Below, in pieces: positions 17,341 to 25,288 of a stretch of DNA of 64,000 nt. The notes under the pieces are model-generated. The model was not told the origin of the DNA, did no database searches, and worked only from the letters and a program-made list of their open reading frames with translations. This DNA comes from Brevibacillus daliensis (lineage in GTDB: Bacteria; Bacillota; Bacilli; Brevibacillales; Brevibacillaceae), in NCBI RefSeq assembly GCF_021245735.1, contig NZ_JAJISB010000023.1:53839-117838 (forward strand), written 5' to 3'. A program made the translations under genes and the position numbers. The stretch's first letter is position 1, and every line of letters starts with the position of its first letter.

Positions 17341-17940
17341 TTATTTAAAAGTGTAAACACGCTCTTCCAATGGTTGGAATTGTTTTTCACCTGGTTCTTG
17401 AACTGGTTTACCAAATGGCATTTGAGCAATTAGTTTCCAGCTCTCAGGCAGTTTCCACTCTTTTTTAACTTCATCGTCAATTAGCGGATTGTAGTGTTGC
17501 AAGCTCGCACCAAAACCTTCTTCTTCAAGAGAAGTCCAAACCACAAATTGTAGCATTCCAGAGGATTGTTGGGACCAGGTTGGGAAATTGTCTTTATAAA
17601 GAGCAAAATCTTGTTGTAGTTTTTCAATTACTGATTGATCTTCGAAAAATAGCACGGTACCGTATCCGCTTTTGAAGGAATCCATTCTTTGGCTGGTAGG
17701 CTCAAAACTTTCTGCAGGTACAATTTTACGCAATGTTTCTCTAGTAGTTTCCCACAGTTTGTCATGGTTTTCTCCAAGAAGAATGACCACGCGAGCGCTC
17801 TGAGAGTTAAAAGAGGATGGAGTGTGCTTAACAGCATGATTAATTACTTCTTGAATACGCTCATCAGAAACAACAGCCTCTTTGCTAATTGCATAGTAAG
17901 TACGTCTTTTTTCTACGGCAGTTTTAAAATCGTTAGACAT
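17341..17940 (-). CDS. Nitroreductase family protein, CinD/Frm2 type
   Basis: 199 residues, FMN-dependent nitroreductase fold without the usual C-terminal extension. Start region FKTAVEKRRTYYAI and the following HTPSSFNSQSARVVIL carry the FMN phosphate-binding Arg and Ser. GYGTVLFFED and the QQSSGMLQFVVWTSLEEEGFGASLQHY block match the compact Frm2/CinD subgroup (Lactococcus CinD, yeast Frm2), which reduces nitro compounds and quinones with NAD(P)H and responds to copper or lipid stress. RBS AAGGAAAGGA precedes the ATG. Upstream, an AT-rich stretch (TTAATTACTTAATGTAAG) could be an operator, but I cannot assign it. Confidence 0.85.
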   Translation of the reverse strand: MSNDFKTAVEKRRTYYAISKEAVVSDERIQEVINHAVKHTPSSFNSQSARVVILLGENHDKLWETTRETLRKIVPAESFEPTSQRMDSFKSGYGTVLFFEDQSVIEKLQQDFALYKDNFPTWSQQSSGMLQFVVWTSLEEEGFGASLQHYNPLIDDEVKKEWKLPESWKLIAQMPFGKPVQEPGEKQFQPLEERVYTFK

Positions 17941-18073
17941 GATGGGATCAATTCCTTTCCTTATCGAGCTTCTAATATTAAAGTCGCTTACATTAAGTAA
18001 TTAACTAGATAATATATCATTGAAGCACAAAAGTGAAGTATTTATTTTTTATTTTGCACATTTGGGTGGAATT

Positions 18074-19021
18074 TTATGAGGGCGAATCCTTTTTTTGTGG
18101 GTGCCACCCATCTTTCAATAATTCCCAAAGTGATTTTTCCAAATCAGTGTGAATAAAGCTGAAGCCTTCGTCAAGCAATTTGCGAGGGATGCAATTACGC
18201 CCAGTTAAAGCAAGACCAGGATCAGTCTGCATAACCGTGTATGCACCTAACCAGACAAATGGGGAGGGAGTAGGAGGGGCCCAACCTTTTTTCATCACTT
18301 TGCGAAGTGTCTGCATGAATTCTTTATTGGTGGCTGGTGTTGGGCCTGTTGCGTTATAGATGCCACTCATTTGTTCATTTTCGATTGCCCGCAGGAACAT
18401 TTCATTCAAATCATCGATATGTAGCCAGCTAATGTATTGGTTACCGGAGCCAACTGTGCCTCCAAGATTCAGCTTTACCAGCTTAACTAATGGCTCCAAT
18501 GCTCCACCAGTGTTACCCAAGGCAAAACCAATGCGCAGAAGAACCTTGCGCGTCATCTCTAGTTCAGTTTCGAAAAAGGTATCTTCCCATCGCTCACATA
18601 CCTGTACAGAAAAGCCATCACCATGAGGGGCATTCTCGTCGCATAAGTCGCGTGTATCACCATAAATAGCTAATGAACCTGCCTGTACAAATGCTTGAGG
18701 AGGTTCCTGACATTGAAGAATTGCTTTAGTAAGAGCCCTGACAGAATCCACGCGGGAAGAAAAAATTTCTGCCTGGTTCTTAGCTGTATAGATGCAGTTG
18801 ACGCTCTTACCTGTGAAATTAACGATCGCATGGCTACCATCAATCTCTGATGCCCATTCGTCTAATGTTTTTCCGTCCCAGTGAATGTAACGAATTCCGT
18901 TCCGTTCAGTTGAAGCCCCTCTGGTTAAAATCACGAGCTCATAGCCCTTTTCTTGTAAAAAAGTAGCGAGAGATTCACCTAAAAAACCTGATCCACCAGG
19001 AAGTATTAATTTTTTACCCAT
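18074..19021 (-). CDS. TIGR01777-type NAD-dependent epimerase/dehydratase family protein
   Basis: 315 residues. The N-terminal GGSGFLGESLA is an extended-SDR nucleotide-binding loop; IHWDGK, NFTGKSVN and the closing NCIPRKLLDEGFSF and WHPQ motifs mark the TIGR01777/SDR39U1 family (E. coli YfcH, B. subtilis YfhF). Members bind NADP(H); their reaction is unknown. RBS GGAAGG. No operon partner. Confidence 0.88.
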   Translation of the reverse strand: MGKKLILPGGSGFLGESLATFLQEKGYELVILTRGASTERNGIRYIHWDGKTLDEWASEIDGSHAIVNFTGKSVNCIYTAKNQAEIFSSRVDSVRALTKAILQCQEPPQAFVQAGSLAIYGDTRDLCDENAPHGDGFSVQVCERWEDTFFETELEMTRKVLLRIGFALGNTGGALEPLVKLVKLNLGGTVGSGNQYISWLHIDDLNEMFLRAIENEQMSGIYNATGPTPATNKEFMQTLRKVMKKGWAPPTPSPFVWLGAYTVMQTDPGLALTGRNCIPRKLLDEGFSFIHTDLEKSLWELLKDGWHPQKKDSPS

Positions 19022-19155
19022 TTATATCCCAACCTTCCCTGTTAAACTGGCAATTTTCAAAAGCATCCTTTTTAGGTTTATTTTAACAAAAAAATACAAA
19101 AAATCAGACTTCTACCACATAGAAAGTGTTGAGCAGGATTTTAAGTACTTAGCAC

Positions 19156-19200
19156 AAAAGAAAGGCAGGCTCACCTTGGGGGTAAGTCTGCCTTTCTTTT
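19156..19200 (-). terminator. Terminator of the merR-type gene
   Basis: AAAAGAAAGGCAG and CTGCCTTTCTTTT form a 13-bp perfect stem 2 bases after the minus-strand stop codon; the T run on the minus strand completes it. Confidence 0.88.
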
Positions 19201-19201
19201 G

Positions 19202-19963
19202 TTATGCATGATTATCACAATAGATATGCATCGCATCGCGAAGGAAAGCTGCTAAGCCTGGCTTCACTTTATTGATATTTTGCGTAAAACGTTCATCTGC
19301 CACGTACATATCTCCGAGACCACGGAAAATTTCCAACGTACATTCATAATAATGCTTGGTAATATGTTCTCGCCATTCTCCTACAGCTTGTTGAACAAGG
19401 GGGTGAGATGGCCCTTTATCCATATTCTCTGCAATTGTTTGGTAAATAGCGTTTTGTTGTTCCATGATAGTGGCCCAATCATTTGGTGAGTAAGCATCCG
19501 TTCTTTTATGGGTTTCTTCTATGATCTCTTTGCCATATCGCTCTTTTGCTTCTTCTGCGTATTCATGACGGTACTTTTCGATCTCTGACATATCGAAGCC
19601 ATCAAACATTTTTTTCTTTTCCATCATATACTCTCCTTCATAGGAATCTAAGGTAAGATCCACGATTTCTATCATTTTTTCCAAGCGGTTTTTCTTTTTT
19701 TGCAATAGCTCTTTCTGATTATGCAATGCCTTTTTTCGGTCAAAATCTGGATGTGTAATGATCGTTTTAATCTCATCCAAAGTGAATCCGATTTCTTTAA
19801 AAAATAAAATCTGCTGCAAAGTAATCAAGTTGTTGTCGGAATAAAGACGATAGCCTGCCGGTGTAATTGAATCGGGCTGTAATAGTTCAATCTGATCATA
19901 ATGGTGCAAGGTCCGAACACTGATTCCAGCCAATTCTGCAAGCTCTTTTACTTTGTAAGCCAT
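19202..19963 (-). CDS. MerR family activator with TipAS domain (Mta/TipA-like)
   Basis: 253 residues from the ATG at 19963, directly behind GGAGGTG. Residues 1-70 form a MerR winged helix (KVKELAELAGISVRTLHHYDQIELL, then GYRLYSD), followed by a long coiled coil (KKALHNQKELLQKKKNRLEKMIEIV). The C-terminal 140 residues match the TipAS ligand-binding domain, which in TipA and related proteins captures thiopeptides and other drugs. Such regulators usually activate themselves and an exporter. The gene has its own MerR-type promoter. No exporter lies beside it now, but a truncated transporter gene is found 760 bases away on the other strand. Confidence 0.9.
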   Translation of the reverse strand: MAYKVKELAELAGISVRTLHHYDQIELLQPDSITPAGYRLYSDNNLITLQQILFFKEIGFTLDEIKTIITHPDFDRKKALHNQKELLQKKKNRLEKMIEIVDLTLDSYEGEYMMEKKKMFDGFDMSEIEKYRHEYAEEAKERYGKEIIEETHKRTDAYSPNDWATIMEQQNAIYQTIAENMDKGPSHPLVQQAVGEWREHITKHYYECTLEIFRGLGDMYVADERFTQNINKVKPGLAAFLRDAMHIYCDNHA

Positions 19964-19984
19964 TTCTTCACCTCCTATAATTTG

Positions 19985-20015
19985 ATCGTACAGTATCACG
20001 TAACGTTAGGGTCAA
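19985..20015 (-). promoter_or_regulatory. MerR-type promoter with 19-bp spacer and operator dyad
   Basis: On the minus strand TTGACC and TACGAT are separated by exactly 19 bases, the overlong spacing that MerR proteins correct by twisting DNA. The spacer reads CTAACGTTACGTGATACTG, a partial dyad of the TipA/Mta kind. Autoactivation by the adjacent MerR protein is the obvious reading. Confidence 0.75.
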
Positions 20016-20049
20016 TAAGAAAAGTATCATTGCTTTTTTTAAACACCTA

Positions 20050-20625
20050 GCAGAAGAAGCACATTTTTTGTCTGCAAACTCGTTAGGGTTGAGCGAGGAG
20101 GAGAGGGCTGTCCGATACACAGTAAAGAGTGCAGAGTGTAAAAAGATGTGATGCTACGAAGTGTCTCATGGATTGCACTTATTAACTGTATAAGGATGCA
20201 TAAACTTCTAGGCTTCGCTTCCTTATACGCATGAAAAAAATCCGCTAAAGAAGAACCAGCTTCTTCGAAAGACTTCGATAGAAGTTTTTTTATCCGCACT
20301 ATTTGTTGTTTAGCTAGATAGGACCTTAAAAGGTTCTGGACAAAAAATGTACTTCTTCGACAAAGGGTTTTAGGTAACAAAGAGAACCAACTGCCCGAAA
20401 AACCAGCTTCTTTTTTCACACGGAGCGTCTTGGCGAAGCCCGACCCAGCGGAGCGCTATTCATCGGGAAAAAGAAGCGAGACTCAGCAAGTCTTACAGTG
20501 AATACATCGTTTTTGAGCTTCCCCGAGGAATTGTGCGGAGCGGACAGTCTAACCTCTTGCGGGGCGAAGACTTTTAGCGAAGAGTGAAAAAAGAAGCTGG
20601 TTTTCTCCACTAAAGCAGGATCAAG
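20050..20625 (+). repeat. Two-hairpin dispersed repeat, copy B, interrupted by a second element
   Basis: Domain 1 runs from 20050 to about 20361 and is longer than in other copies because some 104 bases (20181-20284) are inserted at the loop-side end of the right arm. Domain 2 spans 20398-20605, with arms AAAACCAGCTTCTTTTTTCA and TGAAAAAAGAAGCTGGTTTT; the extra T in the left arm compared with the other copies is matched by an extra A in the right. The copy lies between the divergent merR-type gene and a broken transporter gene. Open frames across it (for example 20416-20610 minus) lack RBS and coding character. Confidence 0.88.
20181..20284 (+). repeat. Small nested element, copy 1
   Basis: About 104 bases foreign to the other three copies of the large repeat. 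It aligns almost end to end with 28971-29075: shared blocks are ACTGTAT, ATAAACTTC, ACTTCCT-ATAC, ATGAAAAA, ATCCGCTAA, and GAACCAGCTTCTTCGAAAG. GTATAAGGA pairs with TCCTTATAC here, where the other copy has GTATCAG with CTGATAC. It inserted into, or was exchanged with, the domain 1 loop. Confidence 0.8.
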
Positions 20626-20723
20626 ACAACACTTGGTAAATAATGGAATGAAAATGCAAAAAAAGATAAAATATCAAATTAAAACAGATAAATTTTGTGT
20701 TAAGGGAGTGGAAGGAGAGAGGG

Positions 20724-20943
20724 TTGGATAAAAAGAGGCGAGCCTATCTAGATTTAACGCTGGCTATGGTGATTGTAGGAAGCTCTGTCGTAGTGGGCAA
20801 ACTGATCGTAGACAGTTTCCCGGTATTTTTGGCTTCAGGATTACGCTATGGATTGGCTTCCGTCATGCTTGTAGCACTGTTACTTCTATTGGAAAAAGGA
20901 ATACCTGCTCTTTCCGGGAAAGAAGTAGGCGTACTTTTGCTAC
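20724..20943 (+). pseudogene. Truncated EamA/DMT family transporter
   Basis: From the TTG at 20724 (behind GGAGAGAGGG) the frame encodes the first two to three helices of a drug/metabolite transporter (YLDLTLAMVIVGSSVVVGKLIVDSFPVFLASGLRYGLASVML). Family likeness stops near residue 73, where the sequence runs into the terminator of the convergent gene. Intact EamA proteins have about 300 residues and ten helices, so about three quarters are missing. The 5' side abuts the dispersed repeat copy B, suggesting a rearrangement at this spot. It could once have been the export target of the TipAS regulator (inference). Confidence 0.8.
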
Positions 20944-20950
20944 AGTCAAG

Positions 20951-20989
20951 AAAAAAACCACCGAAGTCTAGGAAGAACTCGGTGGTTTT
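20951..20989 (-). terminator. Terminator of the RodZ-like gene
   Basis: AAAACCACCGA and TCGGTGGTTTT form an 11-bp stem; the minus strand ends in TTTTTTTCTT. It lies 12 bases past the stop codon of the minus-strand gene. Confidence 0.9.
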
Positions 20990-21000
20990 GCCATTTGTCC

Positions 21001-21381
21001 TTAATAATAACGAATACCCATGTAAATGAAACTAACGATAAAGAGTGAGAACACTATAACTAGAAATCGGGAGAAACTTAATCCTGAATAAAATCGATAA
21101 ATGGAAATGGACCATTTTTTTCGTTTAATTCCGTAATCTGGCGGTTGAGAAGGCTCCACCTTGGGCAATTGATGTAGGTGTTGACTAATATCTACATCCA
21201 GGAGCTTCGCATATGCTTTTGTAAAGCCATGCAGATAAGCAGGATATGGAATTAGTGTGTGGTCGTCCTTTTCAATGGATTCCAGATAGGGGATAGGGAT
21301 GTTTGTTTGTTTTTGAACCTCTTTAAGCGTAATGCCTCTACCGATACGTTTTTCTTGCAATATAGTTCCAATCGTATTCAT
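21001..21381 (-). CDS. RodZ-like helix-turn-helix membrane protein
   Basis: 126 residues. The N-terminal HTH_25 domain (IGTILQEKRIGRGITLKEVQKQTNIPIPYLESIE, then PAYLHGFTKAYAKLLDVD) is that of RodZ/YmfM proteins; a basic linker and one membrane segment (about residues 104-121) close the protein in the inside-HTH orientation. RodZ links MreB to the membrane, but this copy is short, lacks the outer domain, and is not near mre or pgsA genes. It may be a sporulation or membrane-linked regulator. RBS AGGAGTAAG. Confidence 0.8.
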   Translation of the reverse strand: MNTIGTILQEKRIGRGITLKEVQKQTNIPIPYLESIEKDDHTLIPYPAYLHGFTKAYAKLLDVDISQHLHQLPKVEPSQPPDYGIKRKKWSISIYRFYSGLSFSRFLVIVFSLFIVSFIYMGIRYY

Positions 21382-21582
21382 GTTTTATCTTACTCCTGTA
21401 CCTGATTCCCAAAGTGTCTACGCAATATATTAAAGCAAATAAGTCTTGATGAAAAGTGTTTACTTTTGGGGATTTTGTAAATGTGACGGTTAGAAGTGTT
21501 GATCAGTTACATCGTGAAAAAAACTTCTAACAAAACATGATCGAAGTAGTAGGTATTTTCATAGAAAATGTTTCTTATCAGA

Positions 21583-22311
21583 TCACTCGAATGCTAGGTG
21601 ATGTAAAAAACTTCCGATATTTTCTCGAATGACATAATCGGCTCCATTATCATACGAAGTGGGTGCTTTATTGATTAATATCAAATGGTTGCCTTGAAAA
21701 TTCTTAACCAGGCCAGCAGCAGGATAAACAGAAAGGGAAGTGCCTGCCACGATCAGTACGTCTGCTTGTGAGATATAATCGATCGCCTCTTGGAAAAGCT
21801 CCATATCGAGTTGCTCCTGGTAAAGTACCACGTCTGGTTTCACTATCCCATTGCAGAGAGAGCAAGAGGGAATAATTTCTTTACTGTTCACGATGTCGTC
21901 TAATGAAAAGGTTTCTCCACAGTGTAGACAGGTATTTCTATGGATGGAGCCATGTAGCTCAAGTACATTTCGGCTCCCAGCTAACTGATGCAAGCCATCA
22001 ATATTTTGGGTGATGATTGCGCGAAGCTTTCCTTCTTTTTCCCATTCTGACAGGGCAAGGTGGCCTTGATTAGGCTTAGCATCTCGGTATACCATCTTTG
22101 CTTTATAGAACGAATAAAAGTCAGCTGAATGCTCAAAGAAAAAGTCGTGACTTAGTATTTCTTCTGGAGAATATTCGCCGTGATTCGTATGGAAGAGACC
22201 TTCAGCAGAGCGGAAATCAGGAATGCCACTTTCCGTCGATGTACCTGCTCCTCCGAAAAATACGATATTTTTACTCTTTCTAACGAGTGTTTGAAGTTCA
22301 GTGTATTCCAT
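21583..22311 (-). CDS. cobB: Sir2-family NAD-dependent protein deacylase
   Basis: 242 residues. Sirtuin motifs in order: GGAGTSTESGIPDFRS (NAD pocket), TQNIDGLH, catalytic His in LHGSIHRNTC, zinc cysteines CLHC and CSLC, and GTSLSVYPAA. The enzyme removes acyl groups from lysine using NAD and yields O-acyl-ADP-ribose and nicotinamide; in bacteria acetyl-CoA synthetase is the classic target. Class U/III choice cannot be made safely. RBS AAGGGAGC. Single gene on the minus strand; the 200 bases between it and the RodZ-like gene hold nothing I recognise. Confidence 0.93.
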   Translation of the reverse strand: MEYTELQTLVRKSKNIVFFGGAGTSTESGIPDFRSAEGLFHTNHGEYSPEEILSHDFFFEHSADFYSFYKAKMVYRDAKPNQGHLALSEWEKEGKLRAIITQNIDGLHQLAGSRNVLELHGSIHRNTCLHCGETFSLDDIVNSKEIIPSCSLCNGIVKPDVVLYQEQLDMELFQEAIDYISQADVLIVAGTSLSVYPAAGLVKNFQGNHLILINKAPTSYDNGADYVIRENIGSFLHHLAFE

Positions 22312-22414
22312 ATATGCTCCCTTATTTCAATCGTGATTTTTTTTATTATTTCTATATATAGTAGCATAACAGGAGCGAGCATATGAGCGATTAAGTGGGA
22401 AGTGATGAGGTGAT

Positions 22415-22894
22415 CTAGTCACGATCAAAATAAGCAGGTCGTGAAACAGACAGGGAAGCAAAGAGTTCTGTTGGGTAAGGAAACTGAAGTGTCGGTAAGT
22501 TATGTAAGGGATAGTACCGTAGTTCAGATGTTTCTCCATCTATTGGTTGTAACACCCCGCCAACAACCGAGCATGCAAACATAAATATCACGTACTCTAC
22601 CTGATGGCCATTAGGGTACGTGTATCTGTATTGTTCACCACCAAATACGCCAAGTAATGTAGTGGGAGAGACATGTAAGCCAGTTTCTTCATATACTTCT
22701 CGAACGACAGCCTGAGCAGGAGTTTCTCCTGGTTCGATGGCACCTGCGGGTAGTCCCCATGAATGTTCGGAATTGCTTTTCACAAACAAAACGTCACTAT
22801 TTTCATTTCTTACGATTCCTACAACACTGGGCATAAAAAGGGGTGAGGAACCAACCTTGTTTCGTAACTCTTGATAATAGGATGACATAGGCAT
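22415..22894 (-). CDS. Nudix hydrolase
   Basis: 159 residues from the ATG at 22894, behind GAGGAGGT; a longer in-frame start at 22942 has no RBS. The Nudix box is complete: GAIEPGETPAQ, then AVVREVYEETGL, giving the G-x5-E-x7-REUxEExGU pattern that binds Mg. Preceding strands (PSVVGIVRNENSDVLFVKS) and the EYVIFMF segment fit an ADP-ribose/NDP-sugar type enzyme; the substrate is unknown. Confidence 0.88.
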   Translation of the reverse strand: MPMSSYYQELRNKVGSSPLFMPSVVGIVRNENSDVLFVKSNSEHSWGLPAGAIEPGETPAQAVVREVYEETGLHVSPTTLLGVFGGEQYRYTYPNGHQVEYVIFMFACSVVGGVLQPIDGETSELRYYPLHNLPTLQFPYPTELFASLSVSRPAYFDRD

Positions 22895-23150
22895 CTCTTT
22901 ATACCTCCTCAAGGCTATCTTGCAGTACGCTTTCTTCTCCATCCTAGCATACGAAATTACGAGTATGGGAAATATTTCATCATAATAGTCGCGATCGTTT
23001 TTTTAAAAATACACATTCATCGATCCCTAAAGATGTACAAAAACGACATGAATAAGTCTGAGAAAGAAATCAGCCCCGAGACGGATATCGAACAGCCAAA
23101 AAGACGTTATTCTGAAAACTATAGAGAGTACGGCTTTGAGGGAGGAGATT

Positions 23151-23642
23151 ATGCAAACAAAAGTAGCTGTTTATCAGGAAACAAGTATAATACCGTTTCT
23201 GAAAAACTCAGGTGTTGCTTTCGTCGCTTGCCTGCTATTCATCATTGGATATGGATTTTCAGGAGAGGGAATGGAGGATAATCTTTTTTACTCTTTCGCT
23301 GAGCTCTTACTATGGTCATTTTATCTGTTATTATTCACTTTCACGTTAACTGGTTTAACAACGATCATACAGCGAATGGTAGACTGTAGTAATGGGGTGG
23401 ACGAAAAAGCAATGGTAGCTGCGACCATAAGTGCCTTAGCTATCAGCTTCCTTTTCTTAGGTACAGAATTGGGTCAGGAAAATATGCTTAAGATCCTGGT
23501 CGCATCCCATGTAACGACATTCGTATATACATTTGCAACGAAACTAAAACAGAAGGCACTACCTGCGATTGCTTTCCTGTCTATTGTTCTTTTGTTCCTA
23601 TATGTACCAGCAATCATTTATATGGCGGGTATTTTCCATTAA
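23151..23642 (+). CDS. Multi-pass membrane protein of unknown function
   Basis: 163 residues from the ATG at 23151, 5 bases after GGGAGGAG. Four to five hydrophobic segments (about residues 20-38, 48-70, 88-103, 112-130, 136-158). I do not recognise the family. The upstream overlapping frame starting at 23033 has no RBS and a charged, non-membrane product and is judged accidental. A terminator follows at once. Confidence 0.7.
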   Translation: MQTKVAVYQETSIIPFLKNSGVAFVACLLFIIGYGFSGEGMEDNLFYSFAELLLWSFYLLLFTFTLTGLTTIIQRMVDCSNGVDEKAMVAATISALAISFLFLGTELGQENMLKILVASHVTTFVYTFATKLKQKALPAIAFLSIVLLFLYVPAIIYMAGIFH

Positions 23643-23643
23643 C

Positions 23644-23682
23644 AAAAGCACCTTCTCCAGTTATGGTAGCAGGTGCTTTTTG
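23644..23682 (+). terminator. Terminator
   Basis: AAAAGCACCT and AGGTGCTTTT with a 17-base loop, ending in T residues, one base after the stop codon of the membrane protein. Confidence 0.85.
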
Positions 23683-23705
23683 CTATTGGCATGATGCCAT
23701 ATATT

Positions 23706-24464
23706 CTAATGATGCAAATCGTTATATATATTTTCCACAAAGTTTTTGATGGATTCAGCAGCTTTTTCAGGTGTAGCTAATTGCGCATCGGTGAAACGAT
23801 AAAATCCTTTGATTTCATCCAAGTCCATTTTATCAAACATTTTGCCAATGATACCTGATGTTTTTCTATCCACTTCAAAGTGGCCAGAAATGCTGGTTTT
23901 CGAATTGGCAGGCTCTAAATGAAAGACCAATTCATCCAGCTTGCCACGAAGCCAAGTGGTTGGTTCAAAGTTAAAAAACTGATATTTGCCAGTAAACGCC
24001 TCTGCCTTAATACGACAACCAAGCAGTTTCAAGCCTTCATGAAAATTTTTCATTAGACCTGATGGCAGGACATCAATATAATCACGATCAAAAGCATCAA
24101 TCGCTTCTGCTATATCTAAATTGGTGCTGAAATAATATTGGGTGGTTAGAGAACTGATTGCAATATGATCAGGAATTTTCATGGTGAAAGGGAAGATCTT
24201 ACGCTCCTTAGAAGCAATCATAAACGGCTCAAGTGGAGGCATGGTTGCCACTATTTCATTAACCTCGTAGGTTCTTTCGTCGTGGGCATAACGGGAATCT
24301 ACTCGAAATTGAACTGTGATTTCATTGATTTCTTGCTCAACTTCTCCACCCTGTACGATTATACTTCCCGTCACTGGTTCGCCCATTTGGATAAGCGAGC
24401 GATCAAGTTCCAAATTGATTGTTGCTCCACCTACTCCAATTCTGGATAGAAATTTTTTGAACAT
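23706..24464 (-). CDS. spo0M: Sporulation-control protein Spo0M
   Basis: 252 residues from the ATG at 24464 behind GAGGTG; the longer frame adds 20 basic residues with no RBS. The start FKKFLSRIGVGGATINLELD and the following arrestin-like beta-sandwich (GSIIVQGGEVEQEINEITVQF) are diagnostic of Spo0M, a cytosolic protein with an arrestin-like fold that modulates early sporulation and cell division. In B. subtilis it is under sigma-H and sigma-W control. Monocistronic. Its presence supports a spore-forming host. Confidence 0.93.
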   Translation of the reverse strand: MFKKFLSRIGVGGATINLELDRSLIQMGEPVTGSIIVQGGEVEQEINEITVQFRVDSRYAHDERTYEVNEIVATMPPLEPFMIASKERKIFPFTMKIPDHIAISSLTTQYYFSTNLDIAEAIDAFDRDYIDVLPSGLMKNFHEGLKLLGCRIKAEAFTGKYQFFNFEPTTWLRGKLDELVFHLEPANSKTSISGHFEVDRKTSGIIGKMFDKMDLDEIKGFYRFTDAQLATPEKAAESIKNFVENIYNDLHH

Positions 24465-24751
24465 GCCTGTCACCTCGGTTTGAATTTTTTTACGGATAAG
24501 CATGTATAACATCCTTGTCCGCATACGTGCAGCAAAGGCTTAGTAAAGCTATGTTTTTCAAAATCTCAATATAGCTATGGGATAAATTGCTTCTCTATCA
24601 ATATCAATTGTACGTCGAATCTATGAGTTTGTATCGATATTTTCTTACTATACATATTATAGTAACAGATTTACTTTTCCATAATGAACCAGTAAAAAAA
24701 TGTGATTGCCCCCTTGATACCAACCCAGTTAAAAGAGTATAATGCAGTTTA

Positions 24752-24771
24752 TTAGATAGCAAGCTAACTAA
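24752..24771 (+). promoter_or_regulatory. MarR operator 1
   Basis: TTAGATAGCAAGCTAACTAA is a near-perfect 20-bp dyad (half-site TTAG-TAGC, one mismatch). It lies between a likely -10 (TATAAT at about 24738) and the marR start, well placed for autorepression. Confidence 0.65.
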
Positions 24772-24808
24772 ATTGAAGGGACCAAAAACGAAAATTGGGG
24801 TGCTGCAT

Positions 24809-25240
24809 GTGGGCGAAACATATTTGGACTCATTGGAAATGCTATTGTCACAGGTAGTGCGTAACTATAATCAACAGATATTAAAAGCATCGGTTGAAAT
24901 TGGAATTTACCCAGGTCAATTGCCCGTCCTGTTTATATTGGCTAAGCAAGATGGAATGATTCAAAAGGAGCTGGTAAGCAGACTAAGAATCAAACCTGCT
25001 ACGGTAACGGTTAAGCTTAATCAGATGGAGAATGCAGGTTTAATTGAGCGCAGACCTGATCCTGACGATCTTCGAGCTTCTCGTGTCTTTATGACGTTAG
25101 AGGGACATTCTAAGCTTGAACATGTGAATAAAATAGTAAAAAATGTGGAGGAGAAATGTTTTGAAGGTTTTTTGGAAGAAGAAAAGTTCTTGTTGCGTCG
25201 TTTTCTTCTTCATATGAATCGTAATTTGGAAGAACTATAA
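24809..25240 (+). CDS. MarR family transcriptional regulator
   Basis: About 143 residues from the GTG at 24809 (GGGG 8 bases before); a TTG at 24773 would add 12 residues but has no good RBS. Winged-helix core is clear: QLPVLFILAKQDGMIQKELVSRL, recognition helix RIKPATVTVKLNQMENAGLI and the wing RRPDPDDLRASRVFMT with the DxR motif. It heads an operon with two ABC exporter half-transporters, and matching dyads flank the gene, so it likely represses both itself and the exporter until a drug binds. Confidence 0.9.
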   Translation: MGETYLDSLEMLLSQVVRNYNQQILKASVEIGIYPGQLPVLFILAKQDGMIQKELVSRLRIKPATVTVKLNQMENAGLIERRPDPDDLRASRVFMTLEGHSKLEHVNKIVKNVEEKCFEGFLEEEKFLLRRFLLHMNRNLEEL

Positions 25241-25244
25241 TTTA

Positions 25245-25264
25245 ATAGTTAGCTAGCTAAATAA
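25245..25264 (+). promoter_or_regulatory. MarR operator 2, before the ABC exporter
   Basis: ATAGTTAGCTAGCTAAATAA shares the TAGTTAGC-2-GCTAA core with the site at 24752 and contains the perfect palindrome TTAGCTAGCTAA. It lies between the marR stop and the first exporter gene. Confidence 0.6.
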
Positions 25265-25288
25265 ATTAATGAAGGGGGAAGCAGTCGA

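Noticed and set aside
20039..20419. 126-residue minus-strand frame in repeat copy B
   Set aside because: Spans the nested insertion and the hairpin arms; an accidental frame.
23033..23281. 82-residue frame before the membrane protein at 23151
   Set aside because: No ribosome binding site, overlaps a gene with a good one, and the product has no recognisable features.
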